The notes: generated by a model from the sequence alone, not told the origin. DNA of 63,715 nucleotides from Candidatus Thiomargarita nelsonii (GCA_000785145.2 JSZA02000029.1:1-63715); one strand, 5' to 3'. Shown: positions 35,367 to 44,171, counted from the stretch's first letter. Translations and numbers: made by a program.

Positions 35367-36293
35367 ATGAATTCAGATAGTCTGATTTCAGTACAAAATC
35401 TGTCGCATTATTATGGCCATTTTTGTGCCGTTAATAATATCAGTTTTGAAGTCAAACGTGGACAAATTCTCGGTTTTTTAGGTCCTAACGGGGCTGGAAA
35501 AACGACGACTATGCAGATGATTGCCGGTACTTTGGCACCAACGATGGGGCAAATTTCTGTTGCCGGCTATGATTTATTAGATTTTCCATTGAAAGCGAAA
35601 GGGGCTATCGGCTATTTGCCAGAACAACCGCCCCTTTATCGGGAAATGTTGGTAGAGGAATATCTGCGATTTTGTGCTAAATTACATCTTATGCCTGGGC
35701 GCGAAATTACCAAAGCTGTCAACAAGGTTATTGATCAATGTAGTTTAGAGACTGTTCGCCGACGTTTGATTGGTAATTTGTCTAAAGGTTATCAACAGCG
35801 CGTGGGTATTGCACAGGCGATTATTCATACGCCAACAGTGGTGATTTTAGATGAGCCAACTATTGGCTTAGATCCTAAGGAAATCCTTAAAATTCGTGGA
35901 TTAATAGCTGAATTGGGTAAAGAATGTAGCGTGATTTTATCGAGCCACATTTTGCAGGAAGTACAAGCGGTGTGTAATCAGGTCCAAATCATTAATCATG
36001 GTCAATTAATATTGAATGATACGATGAGTGGTTTGTTGACACAAATGCAAACGACTCATTTAGAAGTCGCGTTGCGCCGTCCGCCCGTTCTTGATGTGTT
36101 CAAGCAAATTGAAGGCGTTGAAGAGGTTGAGGCAGGAGAAAATAAGCGTTTTCGCATTCAACATGCTGCGGATAATAATCCGGCTGAGGCTTTGGTCGAA
36201 AAAGCGGTGGCGGGTGATTGGGGGTTGTATGAACTTATCCCTGAACATCGTACTTTAGAACAAGTGTTTGTGGAGTTGACTAGTCCAAGATAA
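35367..36293 (+). CDS. ABC transporter ATP-binding protein (GldA/CcmA-like)
   Basis: This 308-residue cytoplasmic ATPase has Walker A GPNGAGKTTT (39-48), signature LSKGYQQRVG, Walker B VVILDEPTIGLDP and switch histidine SSH. The C-terminal extension is of the ABC-2 exporter type. It is the first gene of a run with an ABC-2 permease, a GldG-like protein and a DUF4340 protein, an arrangement seen in Gld-like ABC systems whose substrate is unknown. Its stop codon (TSPR-stop) is supplied by an R1 palindrome that begins three codons before the end. Confidence 0.9.
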   Translation: MNSDSLISVQNLSHYYGHFCAVNNISFEVKRGQILGFLGPNGAGKTTTMQMIAGTLAPTMGQISVAGYDLLDFPLKAKGAIGYLPEQPPLYREMLVEEYLRFCAKLHLMPGREITKAVNKVIDQCSLETVRRRLIGNLSKGYQQRVGIAQAIIHTPTVVILDEPTIGLDPKEILKIRGLIAELGKECSVILSSHILQEVQAVCNQVQIINHGQLILNDTMSGLLTQMQTTHLEVALRRPPVLDVFKQIEGVEEVEAGENKRFRIQHAADNNPAEALVEKAVAGDWGLYELIPEHRTLEQVFVELTSPR

Positions 36294-36305
36294 ATCTTGG
36301 ACTCC
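36283..36305. repeat. R1 palindrome overlapping the ATPase stop codon
   Basis: GTCCAAGATAAATCTTGGAC plus TCC. Its in-frame AGA-TAA ends the upstream gene. Confidence 0.85.
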
Positions 36306-36334
36306 TAAATACTAACTGATAACTGATAACTGAT

Positions 36335-37105
36335 ATGTGGACAATCGCTGGACGAGAGTTACGAAGTTTATTTTTATCACCGCTGGCTTGGGCTATTTTG
36401 GCAGCGGTGCAAGTGATTTTGGGCTTGTTTTTCAGAGACATGCTGCTTTATTTTATACGACCAGATGTACAAGCGAGTTTGGCAAATGTGCCTAATGCGC
36501 CCGGTTTGACAGCGATACTGGCTAGTGATTTGTTTGGCTCGCTGGGCATTGTATTGTTATTAATGGCGCCGTTGTTGACAATGCGCCTTGTCAGTGAGGA
36601 ACGGCGCAATAAGACTTTGCCTTTATTATTATCTGCCCCAATGTCGATGACCAGTATTGTGCTTGGCAAATTTTTAGGTTTAATGGGCTTTTTTCTCATC
36701 ATGTTGATGATGGTGATGTTGATGCCCTTGTCGTTGCTACTGGGTGGAGCAATAGATTGGGGACATTTAGGCTCATGCTTATTGGGGATATTTTTATTAT
36801 TGGGCGCATTGACGGCAGTTGGGTTGTATATTTCTACTCTAACAACACATCCCACTGTTGCTGCTATCAGCACTTTTGCTGCTTTTTTGTTGTTATGGAT
36901 GCTTGGTTCGTTTGAAAAAGTGGGTGAGGATCAAACGGGTGTCTTAAATTTAGCCTATTGGTCTATCATTAAACATTATCAACCTTTATTGGAAGGGCTG
37001 TTTAGCACGGCTGATGTTGTTTATTATGTGTTACTCATGGCACTCTTTTTGGTTTTAAGTATCTATCGTTTAGATGCGTGCGACTCGTTTGGCCTAATTC
37101 CGTAA
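36335..37105 (+). CDS. ABC-2 type permease, interrupted by a group II intron (exon 1 to 37077)
   Basis: This is an inner-membrane permease with six hydrophobic segments (WTIAGRELRSLFLSPLAWAI, SLGIVLLLMAPLLTMRLVSEE, LPLLLSAPMS, then four more). The unspliced frame runs to 37105 and ends CDSFGLIP, which is intron sequence. If the intron 37078-40195 is removed, exon 1 (36335-37077) joins 40196-40211, and the frame ends RLDAERFQ-stop, the usual LSxxRLDAxRxQ ending of this family, giving 252 residues. It works with the ATPase at 35367. The unspliced product would be almost full length, so the insertion may be nearly harmless. Confidence 0.9.
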   Translation: MWTIAGRELRSLFLSPLAWAILAAVQVILGLFFRDMLLYFIRPDVQASLANVPNAPGLTAILASDLFGSLGIVLLLMAPLLTMRLVSEERRNKTLPLLLSAPMSMTSIVLGKFLGLMGFFLIMLMMVMLMPLSLLLGGAIDWGHLGSCLLGIFLLLGALTAVGLYISTLTTHPTVAAISTFAAFLLLWMLGSFEKVGEDQTGVLNLAYWSIIKHYQPLLEGLFSTADVVYYVLLMALFLVLSIYRLDACDSFGLIP

Positions 37106-37653
37106 GGAAAACAAAGCCTTAGTGTAAAATTTCTTATATGGTGTTAAGGATAACCTAGCTAGGCAGCGGCTAGAAAGCAGGGGCCGGTGGTAGTATCGCC
37201 AGTGCAAGGTCTCAAAGCCTCAAAAGGGCAAGCGTTATGGATAGTGAGGAATCACATTTGGATATATTTTTAAGGTCGGTAAACGATAAACTCCTTGGGG
37301 CTCTCTGAGCCAGAAAGGGTTAAGAGGTTTGTAGGTATATGGGTCAGCATCTGCCCGTATGCGTTGTCCGATACACATCCGATTAATGAATATAACCTAA
37401 GTCCAAAGGTCAACATATAAGAGAAACGAGTAAAAACGATGTTAGTAAGTCACTTGCAGGAACGCAAGAGGAGTGTGCAAACACTTAGCGACAACATCGG
37501 GTAGGATAGAGTGGGAAGCCAACGCCAGTTGAAACCATCTAAGGGGGAAACTGGATATGCTGATTCACTCTCGGAATAATTGTGTTATGAATTTAATTGA
37601 GCAAAAATGGTTGGGCAACCAACTTTGATAACGATAAGGCAAAACCTTAAATT

Positions 37654-39948
37654 ATGAATAAACTTTGGCAACACCCGAACCCTGACTGGGTTCCCGTGTC
37701 TCACTTTGGCGAACTGAGATACGAGAGTATTGATGTCGTCATGGCAAGGTGGGATTGGGACAAACTGATATGGGGTAAAGTGCGTCGATTTGTATTCAAT
37801 TTGCAAAAGAGAATTTATAAAGCTACGAAATCAGGTCGGTACAGAAAAGCAAAAAGCTTAATGTATCTATTGCAAAACTCGTATTATGCAACGCTATTAG
37901 CAGTGCGTACCGTCACAACGGAAAACTTCAGAGGTAAATGTTTTTGCGCGCGCGCAAAAACATTTACCTCTGAAGGAAAACGCACCGCTGGAGTAGATAG
38001 AGTTAAAGCCAATACGCCTAAAAGAAAGATGGCTCTAGTAAAGGATATGTTAGATACAATTCAACGTGGTTGGGACAAATATAGACCTATGCCGGCCAAG
38101 CGGATTTACATCCCAAAAGCAAACGGGAAACCGAAGGTCAGCGAAGCTAAACTTAGACCGCTAGGTATTCCAACCATTAAGGATAGGGCAATGCAGGCAG
38201 TCACTAAAATTGCACTTGAACCATTTTATGAGGCGAAGTTTGAATCATGTAGTTATGGATTCAGACCAGCTATGGGGTGCCACGATGCGATTGATAGAAT
38301 CACGGCGGCATTACTCCATAAACAAAAATGGGTTCTTGATGCAGACATAAAGGGCTGTTTTGATAACATTGACCATAAATTTCTAGCATCGCAAATTGAT
38401 ACACATTGGAGACCAATTGTGAAGCGGTGGTTAAAGGCTGGTTATATGGAGAAATCTGATTATAACCAAACCAATATGGGAACGCCCCAAGGGGGCACTA
38501 TATCACCACTGTTAGCCAACATAGCCCTTGACCAAATGGAGACAGACCTAATTGAACACTTACGTGGGATAAAGGGCTGGAAAAAGAAAATCGGTGTAAC
38601 AACTGTGAGTATAGTTGAAAAGACAGAGAAGCCCCAAAAGGAGAAGAAAACTCAAAAAAAACCAAAGAAGGCAAATAACAAGGGAACTAAGGAACCCCAG
38701 AAAAAGCAAAAAAATGTTTATGAGGGCGCAAAGAAGTCTTACAAATGCAGAAGAAACCTACTCATCGACCTAGTACGGTATGCTGATGACTTTGTAGTAC
38801 TCCACAAGGACAAAGAGGTTATTGAGGAATCCAAGAGATTTATAGGCAAATGGCTTGAAGTTAGAGGATTAACTTTATCTGAAGAAAAAACCAAAATTGT
38901 TCATTCGACAGAGGGTTTTGACTTTCTAGGTCATCATATCAGGCATTACGAAAATCGAATTAAGGGTACCTACAAGTTAAAATTGCTAAAGGGCACCCCC
39001 ACTGAACAACGAAGGGCTAAAGCAACACATGTATTACGAGTGGAACCAACCAAAGATAAGATAAAAGGTCACTACCGAGTGATTGGTGATACTATCTGGA
39101 AGTTAAAGGCAGCAACTCCCAGCGAGTTAATCAGAATACTTCAGCCCAAAATATCGGGATGGGCAAACTACTATAAGACAGTGCATTCGAGTGAGGCATT
39201 CGGCAAACTTGACCACTTATTGTGGAAAAGGCTATACCAGTGGGCGCAACGTAGGCACCCAAATAAGGGTAAACGCTGGGTGACAAATAAGTACTTTGCT
39301 ACTGTAAACGGTAGGAGGTGGACTTTTGCTGAAATCGTTGGCAAGGGCAAAGACAAGAAAATTGTCAAACACCTCAAAGGGTATTCAAAGCACAAAGAAA
39401 GAACGGGGAGTTATGCTAGGGTTGGTTACGATAGGTCATACTATGACGGTGATACCGCCTATTGGGCGGAAAGGCTATCCAAAGGCTACGGCAACATCAC
39501 ACCGTCAAAAGCGAAAATGCTAAAGAGACAAGATGGGATTTGTCCTGTATGCAAATGTAGATTTGGCAATGAAGACTTGCCAGAAGCACATCATATACAC
39601 CCAAGACATCTGGGAGGTGAGGATAAATATACGAACCTTGTACTGGTTCATCTACATTGCCACGACAAAATCCATCGAGAGAATCCAGGTATCAAAGGCA
39701 AACTGGTTAGCCAGACTAGCCCTGAATTACAAGGGTTTTTAAACAACGGTATGGCACCTGCCTTTCAAGCGGAAGGTATGAAACCACCGGCTAATACCTC
39801 TACGGTACTTAGAACCGGAAAGGGTGCGGGAATAATAACACCTGCATCGGACGAAATGAAGTCACCCGTTGGTACCTCTACTGTACTTAGAACCGGAAAA
39901 GGCGCAGGAATAATAACACCTGCACCGGACGATAACAAGGAAACTTGA
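37654..39948 (+). CDS. ltrA: Group II intron reverse transcriptase/maturase with HNH endonuclease
   Basis: The 764-residue protein helps intron folding and performs retrohoming. The RT domain has RPLGIPTIKDRAMQ, SYGFRPAMGCHDAI, DADIKGCFDNIDH, GTPQGGTISPLLANI and the catalytic YADDFV. A maturase domain X follows (LRILQPKISGWANYY-type). An HNH nuclease near residues 628-675 has CPVC...EAHHIHPRHLGG...LVHLHCHDKIH. Three oddities are visible. One is an in-frame insert near residue 92 encoded by a perfect 50-bp palindrome. The second is a Lys-rich insert of about 45 residues before YADD. The third is two 26-residue tandem repeats (STVLRTGKGAGIITPA) at the C-terminus. Confidence 0.94.
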   Translation: MNKLWQHPNPDWVPVSHFGELRYESIDVVMARWDWDKLIWGKVRRFVFNLQKRIYKATKSGRYRKAKSLMYLLQNSYYATLLAVRTVTTENFRGKCFCARAKTFTSEGKRTAGVDRVKANTPKRKMALVKDMLDTIQRGWDKYRPMPAKRIYIPKANGKPKVSEAKLRPLGIPTIKDRAMQAVTKIALEPFYEAKFESCSYGFRPAMGCHDAIDRITAALLHKQKWVLDADIKGCFDNIDHKFLASQIDTHWRPIVKRWLKAGYMEKSDYNQTNMGTPQGGTISPLLANIALDQMETDLIEHLRGIKGWKKKIGVTTVSIVEKTEKPQKEKKTQKKPKKANNKGTKEPQKKQKNVYEGAKKSYKCRRNLLIDLVRYADDFVVLHKDKEVIEESKRFIGKWLEVRGLTLSEEKTKIVHSTEGFDFLGHHIRHYENRIKGTYKLKLLKGTPTEQRRAKATHVLRVEPTKDKIKGHYRVIGDTIWKLKAATPSELIRILQPKISGWANYYKTVHSSEAFGKLDHLLWKRLYQWAQRRHPNKGKRWVTNKYFATVNGRRWTFAEIVGKGKDKKIVKHLKGYSKHKERTGSYARVGYDRSYYDGDTAYWAERLSKGYGNITPSKAKMLKRQDGICPVCKCRFGNEDLPEAHHIHPRHLGGEDKYTNLVLVHLHCHDKIHRENPGIKGKLVSQTSPELQGFLNNGMAPAFQAEGMKPPANTSTVLRTGKGAGIITPASDEMKSPVGTSTVLRTGKGAGIITPAPDDNKET
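37926..37975. repeat. Perfect 50-bp palindrome inside the reverse transcriptase gene
   Basis: 25-base arms beginning CTTCAGAGGTAAATG meet at a central GCGCGCGC with no loop and no mismatch. Translated in frame it adds about 16 residues (FRGKCFCARAKTFTSE) between the conserved AVRTVTTEN and GKRTAGVD segments. Confidence 0.95.
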
Positions 39949-39966
39949 AGTCGTTCAAGTAGCTAG
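39811..39966 (+). repeat. Two 78-bp tandem repeats at the 3' end of the intron ORF
   Basis: AGAACCGGAAAGGGTGCGGG begins at 39811 and recurs, slightly diverged, at 39889, a 78-base (26-codon) period. The second unit is cut by the stop codon at 39946-39948. Confidence 0.7.
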
Positions 39967-40078
39967 GCGATTTACCTCTAAGGTTCTTGGAGTAAATTGA
40001 CTCAGGGGATGTCCCCTCAATTAATGAGAGAAGTTATTGATAGATATTCTACTTAGCATTAGTTTATGTTAATCCGAG

Positions 40079-40112
40079 GAGCCGGATGAGTTCGAGAGTC
40101 TCAAGTCCGGTT
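40079..40112 (+). ncRNA. Group II intron domain V
   Basis: A 34-base hairpin starting GAGCCGGATGAG, closed by CTCAAGTCCGG. It carries the AGC catalytic triad position and the near-GAAA-type loop region expected for domain V. Domain VI follows to the 3' splice site at 40195. Confidence 0.85.
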
Positions 40113-40195
40113 TTGAAGACTGGCTTTGTGGGGTGTATTCCACACTCTCGCCTACATGGGAGATAAGGGTTGTGACCTACATCGCCAAGTTTAAC

Positions 40196-40211
40196 TGAAC
40201 GGTTTCAATAG
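40196..40211 (+). CDS. Exon 2 of the ABC-2 permease
   Basis: TGAACGGTTTCAATAG completes the permease after splicing: ...RLDA-E-R-F-Q-stop. Length 743 + 16 = 759 bases, an exact multiple of three. Confidence 0.88.
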
Positions 40212-40231
40212 AATTTAGGACTTACGCACTG

Positions 40232-40336
40232 AGTACAACGGATTAACGGAATAAACGGATTAAATATACAATAGATTCAGCGTTAAGGTTATCTTTCTGT
40301 TTTTAAAATCCGTTTATTCCGCGAATCCGTTGTACT
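40232..40336. repeat. 105-bp MITE-like element
   Basis: Perfect 13-bp terminal inverted repeats AGTACAACGGATT / AATCCGTTGTACT, with inner arms TAAACGGATTAA / AATCCGTTTATTCC. It lies between the permease exon 2 and the GldG-like gene, so it would be transcribed within the operon. Confidence 0.82.
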
Positions 40337-40365
40337 AAATTAATTAACTTGATAACTAATAACAA

Positions 40366-41694
40366 ATGCAAGTCACAAAACGTACTCATTTACAAGCTAG
40401 ATTGCAAAATACACTATTTATGGTGCTGTTAGTCATAGTGATAGGCTTAATCGCTTGGCTAAGCACTCGTTATGAAATCAAAGCCGATTGGACTGTCAAT
40501 AATCGGCATACCTTGTCAGAGGCAAGCCAAAAATTGTTGGATGAACTCTCTGATCCCATTACCATCACCGCTTATGCAAGTAATGACAATAACTTACGAA
40601 AACCCATTAAGGATTTAGTGGAACGCTATCAACGGCACAAAAGCGATATTAGTTTGCACTTTGTCGATCCTTTTACTGTCCCCAGTGAAGTGCAAGAACG
40701 TGGCATTCAAGTTGATGGCGAACTTATCATTTCTTATCAAGAACGTAGTGAACATATACGAAAAATGCCATCTGAACAAGACTTCACTTCGGCTTTACAA
40801 CGGGTGGCGCGTACAGATAAGCGTCTCATTGTCTTTTTAGAAGGACATGGAGAGCGTAGTCCAACTCAGGATTTCAGCAAGTGGGCACAAGTGTTGAAAG
40901 ATCGCGGATTTGAGGTGCAAAGCTTGAATTTTGGAGAAACGCCAAAAATGCCTAGTGATACCCAAGTGTTAGTCATCGCCACGCCGCGCAAGCAATTATT
41001 GCCCGGTGAAATCTCCGCGATAACTGACTATATTGACAAAGGTGGCAATCTGTTATGGTTTTTAGAACCCAGTGTTTCTCTGCAAGGTTTAGAACCTGTT
41101 GCCGACAAATTCGGCTTAACGAGACAACCAGGCATGATAGTCGATCCCAGCAGTCAGTTGTTTGGCTTTGAGAATCCCGCTGCTGTTCACGTCACTTCGA
41201 CAGGGTATGGACATCATCCTATCACTTCTGGTTTTGAATATTTGACCTTATTTCCCCAAGCCATTGGACTTGCCGTCGCGCCTCCTGAAGGCTGGGAAAA
41301 GAGCATTTTATTAAAGACTCATCCGCGAGCATGGTCTGAAACGGGAGAGACTATTCAGTATAACGAAGAGACGGATATTAATGGTCCGTTGAATATTGGC
41401 TTTGCAGTTGAGTCTCTCCCCCAAAAACAACGGATTCTTTTTGTGGGAGACGGCGACTTTCTCTCCAATACCTTTGTGGGTTATGCTGGTAATCTTGATT
41501 TAGGGGTGAAAATGATGAACTGGTTGGCGGAAGATGATACTTTTATTCAGATACCAATCAAAACGGCTGTTGATCTGAGCCTAGAACTGTCATCTAATAC
41601 AGTCATTCTCTTAATTGGATTCTTTTTAGTCATTTTACCACTTGCTCTAATCAGTAGCGGCATTCTTATTTGGTTACGTCGGAGGAAAGCTTGA
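40366..41694 (+). CDS. GldG-like auxiliary protein of the ABC system
   Basis: This 442-residue protein has an N-terminal membrane helix (about 18-36), a large extracytoplasmic domain and a C-terminal helix (about 412-436). DWTVNNRHTLSEASQKLL, DPITITAYAS, LEGHGERSP and the ITDYIDKGGNLLWFLEPS strand-helix pattern are typical of the GldG family (ABC-type uncharacterised transport, PF09822). It likely forms a complex with the permease and ATPase upstream. Its TGA overlaps the next ATG (TGATG). Confidence 0.87.
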   Translation: MQVTKRTHLQARLQNTLFMVLLVIVIGLIAWLSTRYEIKADWTVNNRHTLSEASQKLLDELSDPITITAYASNDNNLRKPIKDLVERYQRHKSDISLHFVDPFTVPSEVQERGIQVDGELIISYQERSEHIRKMPSEQDFTSALQRVARTDKRLIVFLEGHGERSPTQDFSKWAQVLKDRGFEVQSLNFGETPKMPSDTQVLVIATPRKQLLPGEISAITDYIDKGGNLLWFLEPSVSLQGLEPVADKFGLTRQPGMIVDPSSQLFGFENPAAVHVTSTGYGHHPITSGFEYLTLFPQAIGLAVAPPEGWEKSILLKTHPRAWSETGETIQYNEETDINGPLNIGFAVESLPQKQRILFVGDGDFLSNTFVGYAGNLDLGVKMMNWLAEDDTFIQIPIKTAVDLSLELSSNTVILLIGFFLVILPLALISSGILIWLRRRKA

Positions 41695-42575
41695 TGCGTC
41701 AACGTTGGTTACTTAATCTTGCCCTATTGCTTGTTATACTCGTTTTAGCTGCCTTGGTTTTTTCTACCATAGAAAAAGAGGAGAATAAACCTGAATCGCC
41801 TAAATTGACTGATATAAAAAAAGAGCAAGTTCAAAACATCCGCCTTGAACGGGCGGACAAGGAAGCCATTTTTCTGATGAAAGATGCCCTTGGATTTTGG
41901 CAAATGACGGCACCTTTCAATTTGCCAGCAAAACATTTTTACATAGATCGTCTGTTGCAATTTTTGTCGGTGCGTGACTACAAGCAATTAGAGGGTGAAC
42001 TGAATCTCGCTGATTTTAAACTTGAGCCGCCGCTGGCAAGTATCAAGTTTGATCAACTCACTGTCGCTTTTGGAAATAATTCGCCCATTGGTTACGGGCA
42101 ACGTTATGTGCAAATCAAGGAAAAAGTGTACTTGCTCACGGACAACCTTTATAACATAGTCAGTGGAGATGCTTTGGCATTTGCGAGCCTGTCGCTTTTG
42201 GGAAATAATCCAAAAATCACAGAATTGAAAATGCCAGACTATCATCTGATCTTAAAAGAAGGGAAATGGACATTGAATTCTACTTTTTCTTCTGACGAGG
42301 TAGATACCAGTGCGGATGCGATCAGTGCCTTAATTGACAATTGGCAAAAAGCCTCTGCTGTCAGCGTAGCACCTTATCATGCAGACAGTTCAGCACAAGG
42401 AGAAATAGACATCACCCTATTGGATCAAGTTTTGCACTTTAGCATTGTCTCTACAACGCCGGATTTAGTATTGGCACAAGCCGAAAAAGGTGTCCAATAT
42501 AAATTCTATGTCAATCAAGTTGACCAATTGCTGCATTTGCCGACGAAGTCTAACGGAAAGAATAATGACAAATAA
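41694..42575 (+). CDS. DUF4340-containing protein
   Basis: A 293-residue protein with an N-terminal membrane anchor (LLNLALLLVILVLAALVF) and a periplasmic DUF4340 region (LTDIKKEQVQNIRLERAD, FWQMTAPFNLPAK...LLQFLS, YLLTDNLYNIVSG). DUF4340 proteins commonly accompany GldG-like proteins. The ATG at 41694 shares TGATG with the upstream stop; an upstream frame start at 41670 is inside that gene. The 3' end overlaps mlaF by 11 bases, tying both modules into one transcript. Confidence 0.87.
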   Translation: MRQRWLLNLALLLVILVLAALVFSTIEKEENKPESPKLTDIKKEQVQNIRLERADKEAIFLMKDALGFWQMTAPFNLPAKHFYIDRLLQFLSVRDYKQLEGELNLADFKLEPPLASIKFDQLTVAFGNNSPIGYGQRYVQIKEKVYLLTDNLYNIVSGDALAFASLSLLGNNPKITELKMPDYHLILKEGKWTLNSTFSSDEVDTSADAISALIDNWQKASAVSVAPYHADSSAQGEIDITLLDQVLHFSIVSTTPDLVLAQAEKGVQYKFYVNQVDQLLHLPTKSNGKNNDK

Positions 42576-43383
42576 AATCAACGATCCACTTATCAAAATT
42601 CGTGATCTCCGCTTTGCGCGAAATGATCGCTGGATTTTTGATGGAATTGATATGGACATCCCACGCGGCAAAATTACAGCCATCATGGGTCCCAGTGGCA
42701 CAGGTAAAACCACATTGCTCCGCTTAATAGGCAGACAATTAAGTCCTGATGCGGGTAGTGTTGAAGTTGATGGTTTAAACGTAGCCAGTTTGAAAACCAA
42801 TCAACTCTATACTTTGCGTAAGCGCATGGGCATGTTATTTCAAAGCGGCGCCCTGCTCACCGATTTGAATGTGTTTGAAAATGTCGCATTTCCGCTGCGT
42901 GAGCATACCAAATTGCCAGAGTCCCTCATTCATCATTTAGTTTTGATGAAACTACACGCCGTTGGTTTACGTGGAGCGCGTAACTTAATGCCCAGTGAAC
43001 TGTCGGGCGGCATGGCACGACGGGTGGCTTTAGCAAGAGCTTTGGTTTTAGATCCTATGATGATTATGTATGATGAACCGTTTACGGGACAAGACCCTAT
43101 TTCTATGGGTGTTTTAGTACGGCTCATCCGCTCCATTAATGATGCTTTAGGATTAACCAGTCTCATTGTATCGCATGATGTGCATGAAACCGCCGAAATT
43201 GCAGATGTCATTTATGTTATTTCTAACGGCAAAATCGTCGGTAAGGGTACGCCCCATGAGTTAAAAAACAGTGACTCAGCTTGGGTTAAGCAATTTATTA
43301 ATGCAGAATCTGATGGTCCAGTGCCATTTCATTATCCAGCACCAGATTATGTAGAAGATTTATTAGGGGGCACGACATGTTAG
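42565..43383 (+). CDS. mlaF: Phospholipid transport ATPase MlaF
   Basis: This is the ATPase of the Mla system, which moves phospholipids between the inner and outer membranes and keeps outer-membrane asymmetry. The 272-residue protein has Walker A GPSGTGKTTLL, Q-loop region GMLFQSGALLTDLNVFENVAFPL (a hallmark of Mla/Mkl ATPases), signature LSGGMARRVALARA and Walker B IMYDEPFTGQDP. The ATG at 42565 has GGAAAG upstream and overlaps the DUF4340 gene. It overlaps mlaE by seven bases. Confidence 0.93.
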   Translation: MTNKINDPLIKIRDLRFARNDRWIFDGIDMDIPRGKITAIMGPSGTGKTTLLRLIGRQLSPDAGSVEVDGLNVASLKTNQLYTLRKRMGMLFQSGALLTDLNVFENVAFPLREHTKLPESLIHHLVLMKLHAVGLRGARNLMPSELSGGMARRVALARALVLDPMMIMYDEPFTGQDPISMGVLVRLIRSINDALGLTSLIVSHDVHETAEIADVIYVISNGKIVGKGTPHELKNSDSAWVKQFINAESDGPVPFHYPAPDYVEDLLGGTTC

Positions 43384-44159
43384 ATCAATTTCAGCGTTTA
43401 GGCGGTGCCGTTTTAGGTATTTTGGAACGCTTAGGGCGTGGACATCTCTTTTTTGTGCAAGTATTGGCGGCTATGCCTGGTTTATTTCTACGCCCCTCTT
43501 TAGTCATTGCACAAATCTATGCGGTTGGTGTACTTTCTTTAAGCATCATCATCGTATCAGGTCTGTTTGTTGGTATGGTATTGGGTTTACAAGGCTATAA
43601 TACCTTAGTGCAATTTGGTGCGACTGAATCATTAGGCGTTGTTGTGTCCCTCTCTTTAGTGAGAGAATTGGGACCTGTGTTGACATCGTTATTATTTGCG
43701 GGTCGTGCAGGATCGGCTTTGACGGCTGAAATTGGTTTGATGAAAGCCACAGAACAATTATCAGGTATGGAAATGATGGCCGTCAATCCTATCAAGCGCG
43801 TGGTAGCCCCACGTTTTGTTGCGGGTATGATTTCTCTGCCTTTACTGGCAGCCATTTTCAGTGCCGTTGGTATAATTGGTGGCTATTTGGTTGTGGTTGA
43901 ATTATTAGGGGTAGATGCCGGTGCCTATTGGTCACAAATGCAAGATAAGACTGATTTTGTTGAAGATATTATTAATGGTGTTATTAAAAGCATAGTGTTT
44001 GGCGTGGTGGTGACTTGGATTGCTGTTTTTGAAGGTTATGATTGTACGCCCACTTCTGAGGGCGTGAGCCGTGCAACGACGCGAACGGTCGTGCATGCCT
44101 CATTGGCCACTTTAGCCTTGGATTTTGTGTTGACTGTTTTGATGTTTAGTGAGTTTTAA
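43377..44159 (+). CDS. mlaE: Phospholipid transport permease MlaE
   Basis: This 260-residue inner-membrane permease is of the MlaE/YrbE family. It has YAVGVLSLSIIIVSGLFVGMVLGLQGY, VVSLSLVRELGPVLTSLLFAGRAGSALTAEIG and an EGYDCTPTSEGVSRATTRTVVHA tail. It partners with MlaF. The usual next genes mlaD, mlaC and mlaB are absent: a hairpin follows at 44172 and then unrelated genes on the other strand. The substrate-binding MCE component must be encoded elsewhere. Confidence 0.94.
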   Translation: MLDQFQRLGGAVLGILERLGRGHLFFVQVLAAMPGLFLRPSLVIAQIYAVGVLSLSIIIVSGLFVGMVLGLQGYNTLVQFGATESLGVVVSLSLVRELGPVLTSLLFAGRAGSALTAEIGLMKATEQLSGMEMMAVNPIKRVVAPRFVAGMISLPLLAAIFSAVGIIGGYLVVVELLGVDAGAYWSQMQDKTDFVEDIINGVIKSIVFGVVVTWIAVFEGYDCTPTSEGVSRATTRTVVHASLATLALDFVLTVLMFSEF

Positions 44160-44171
44160 AGCGGGCTAAAA

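Larger units (their letters stand above)
37078..40195 (+). mobile_element. Complete group II intron
   Basis: The element of 3118 bases starts GTGCG and ends AC. IBS1 AGATGC (37072-37077) pairs perfectly with EBS1 GCATCT (37347-37352). IBS2 TATCGTTT (37064-37071) pairs over eight bases with AAACGATA (37281-37288). A 34-base domain V lies at 40079-40112. The intron-encoded protein occupies domain IV. Removing the element restores the permease reading frame exactly. It is therefore probably splicing-competent and recently acquired. Confidence 0.95.

Noticed and set aside
37654..39948. Reverse transcriptase as the DGR enzyme for the variable region at 11558
   Set aside because: It lies in a typical group II intron with maturase and HNH domains, EBS/IBS pairings and domain V, and no template repeat adjoins it.
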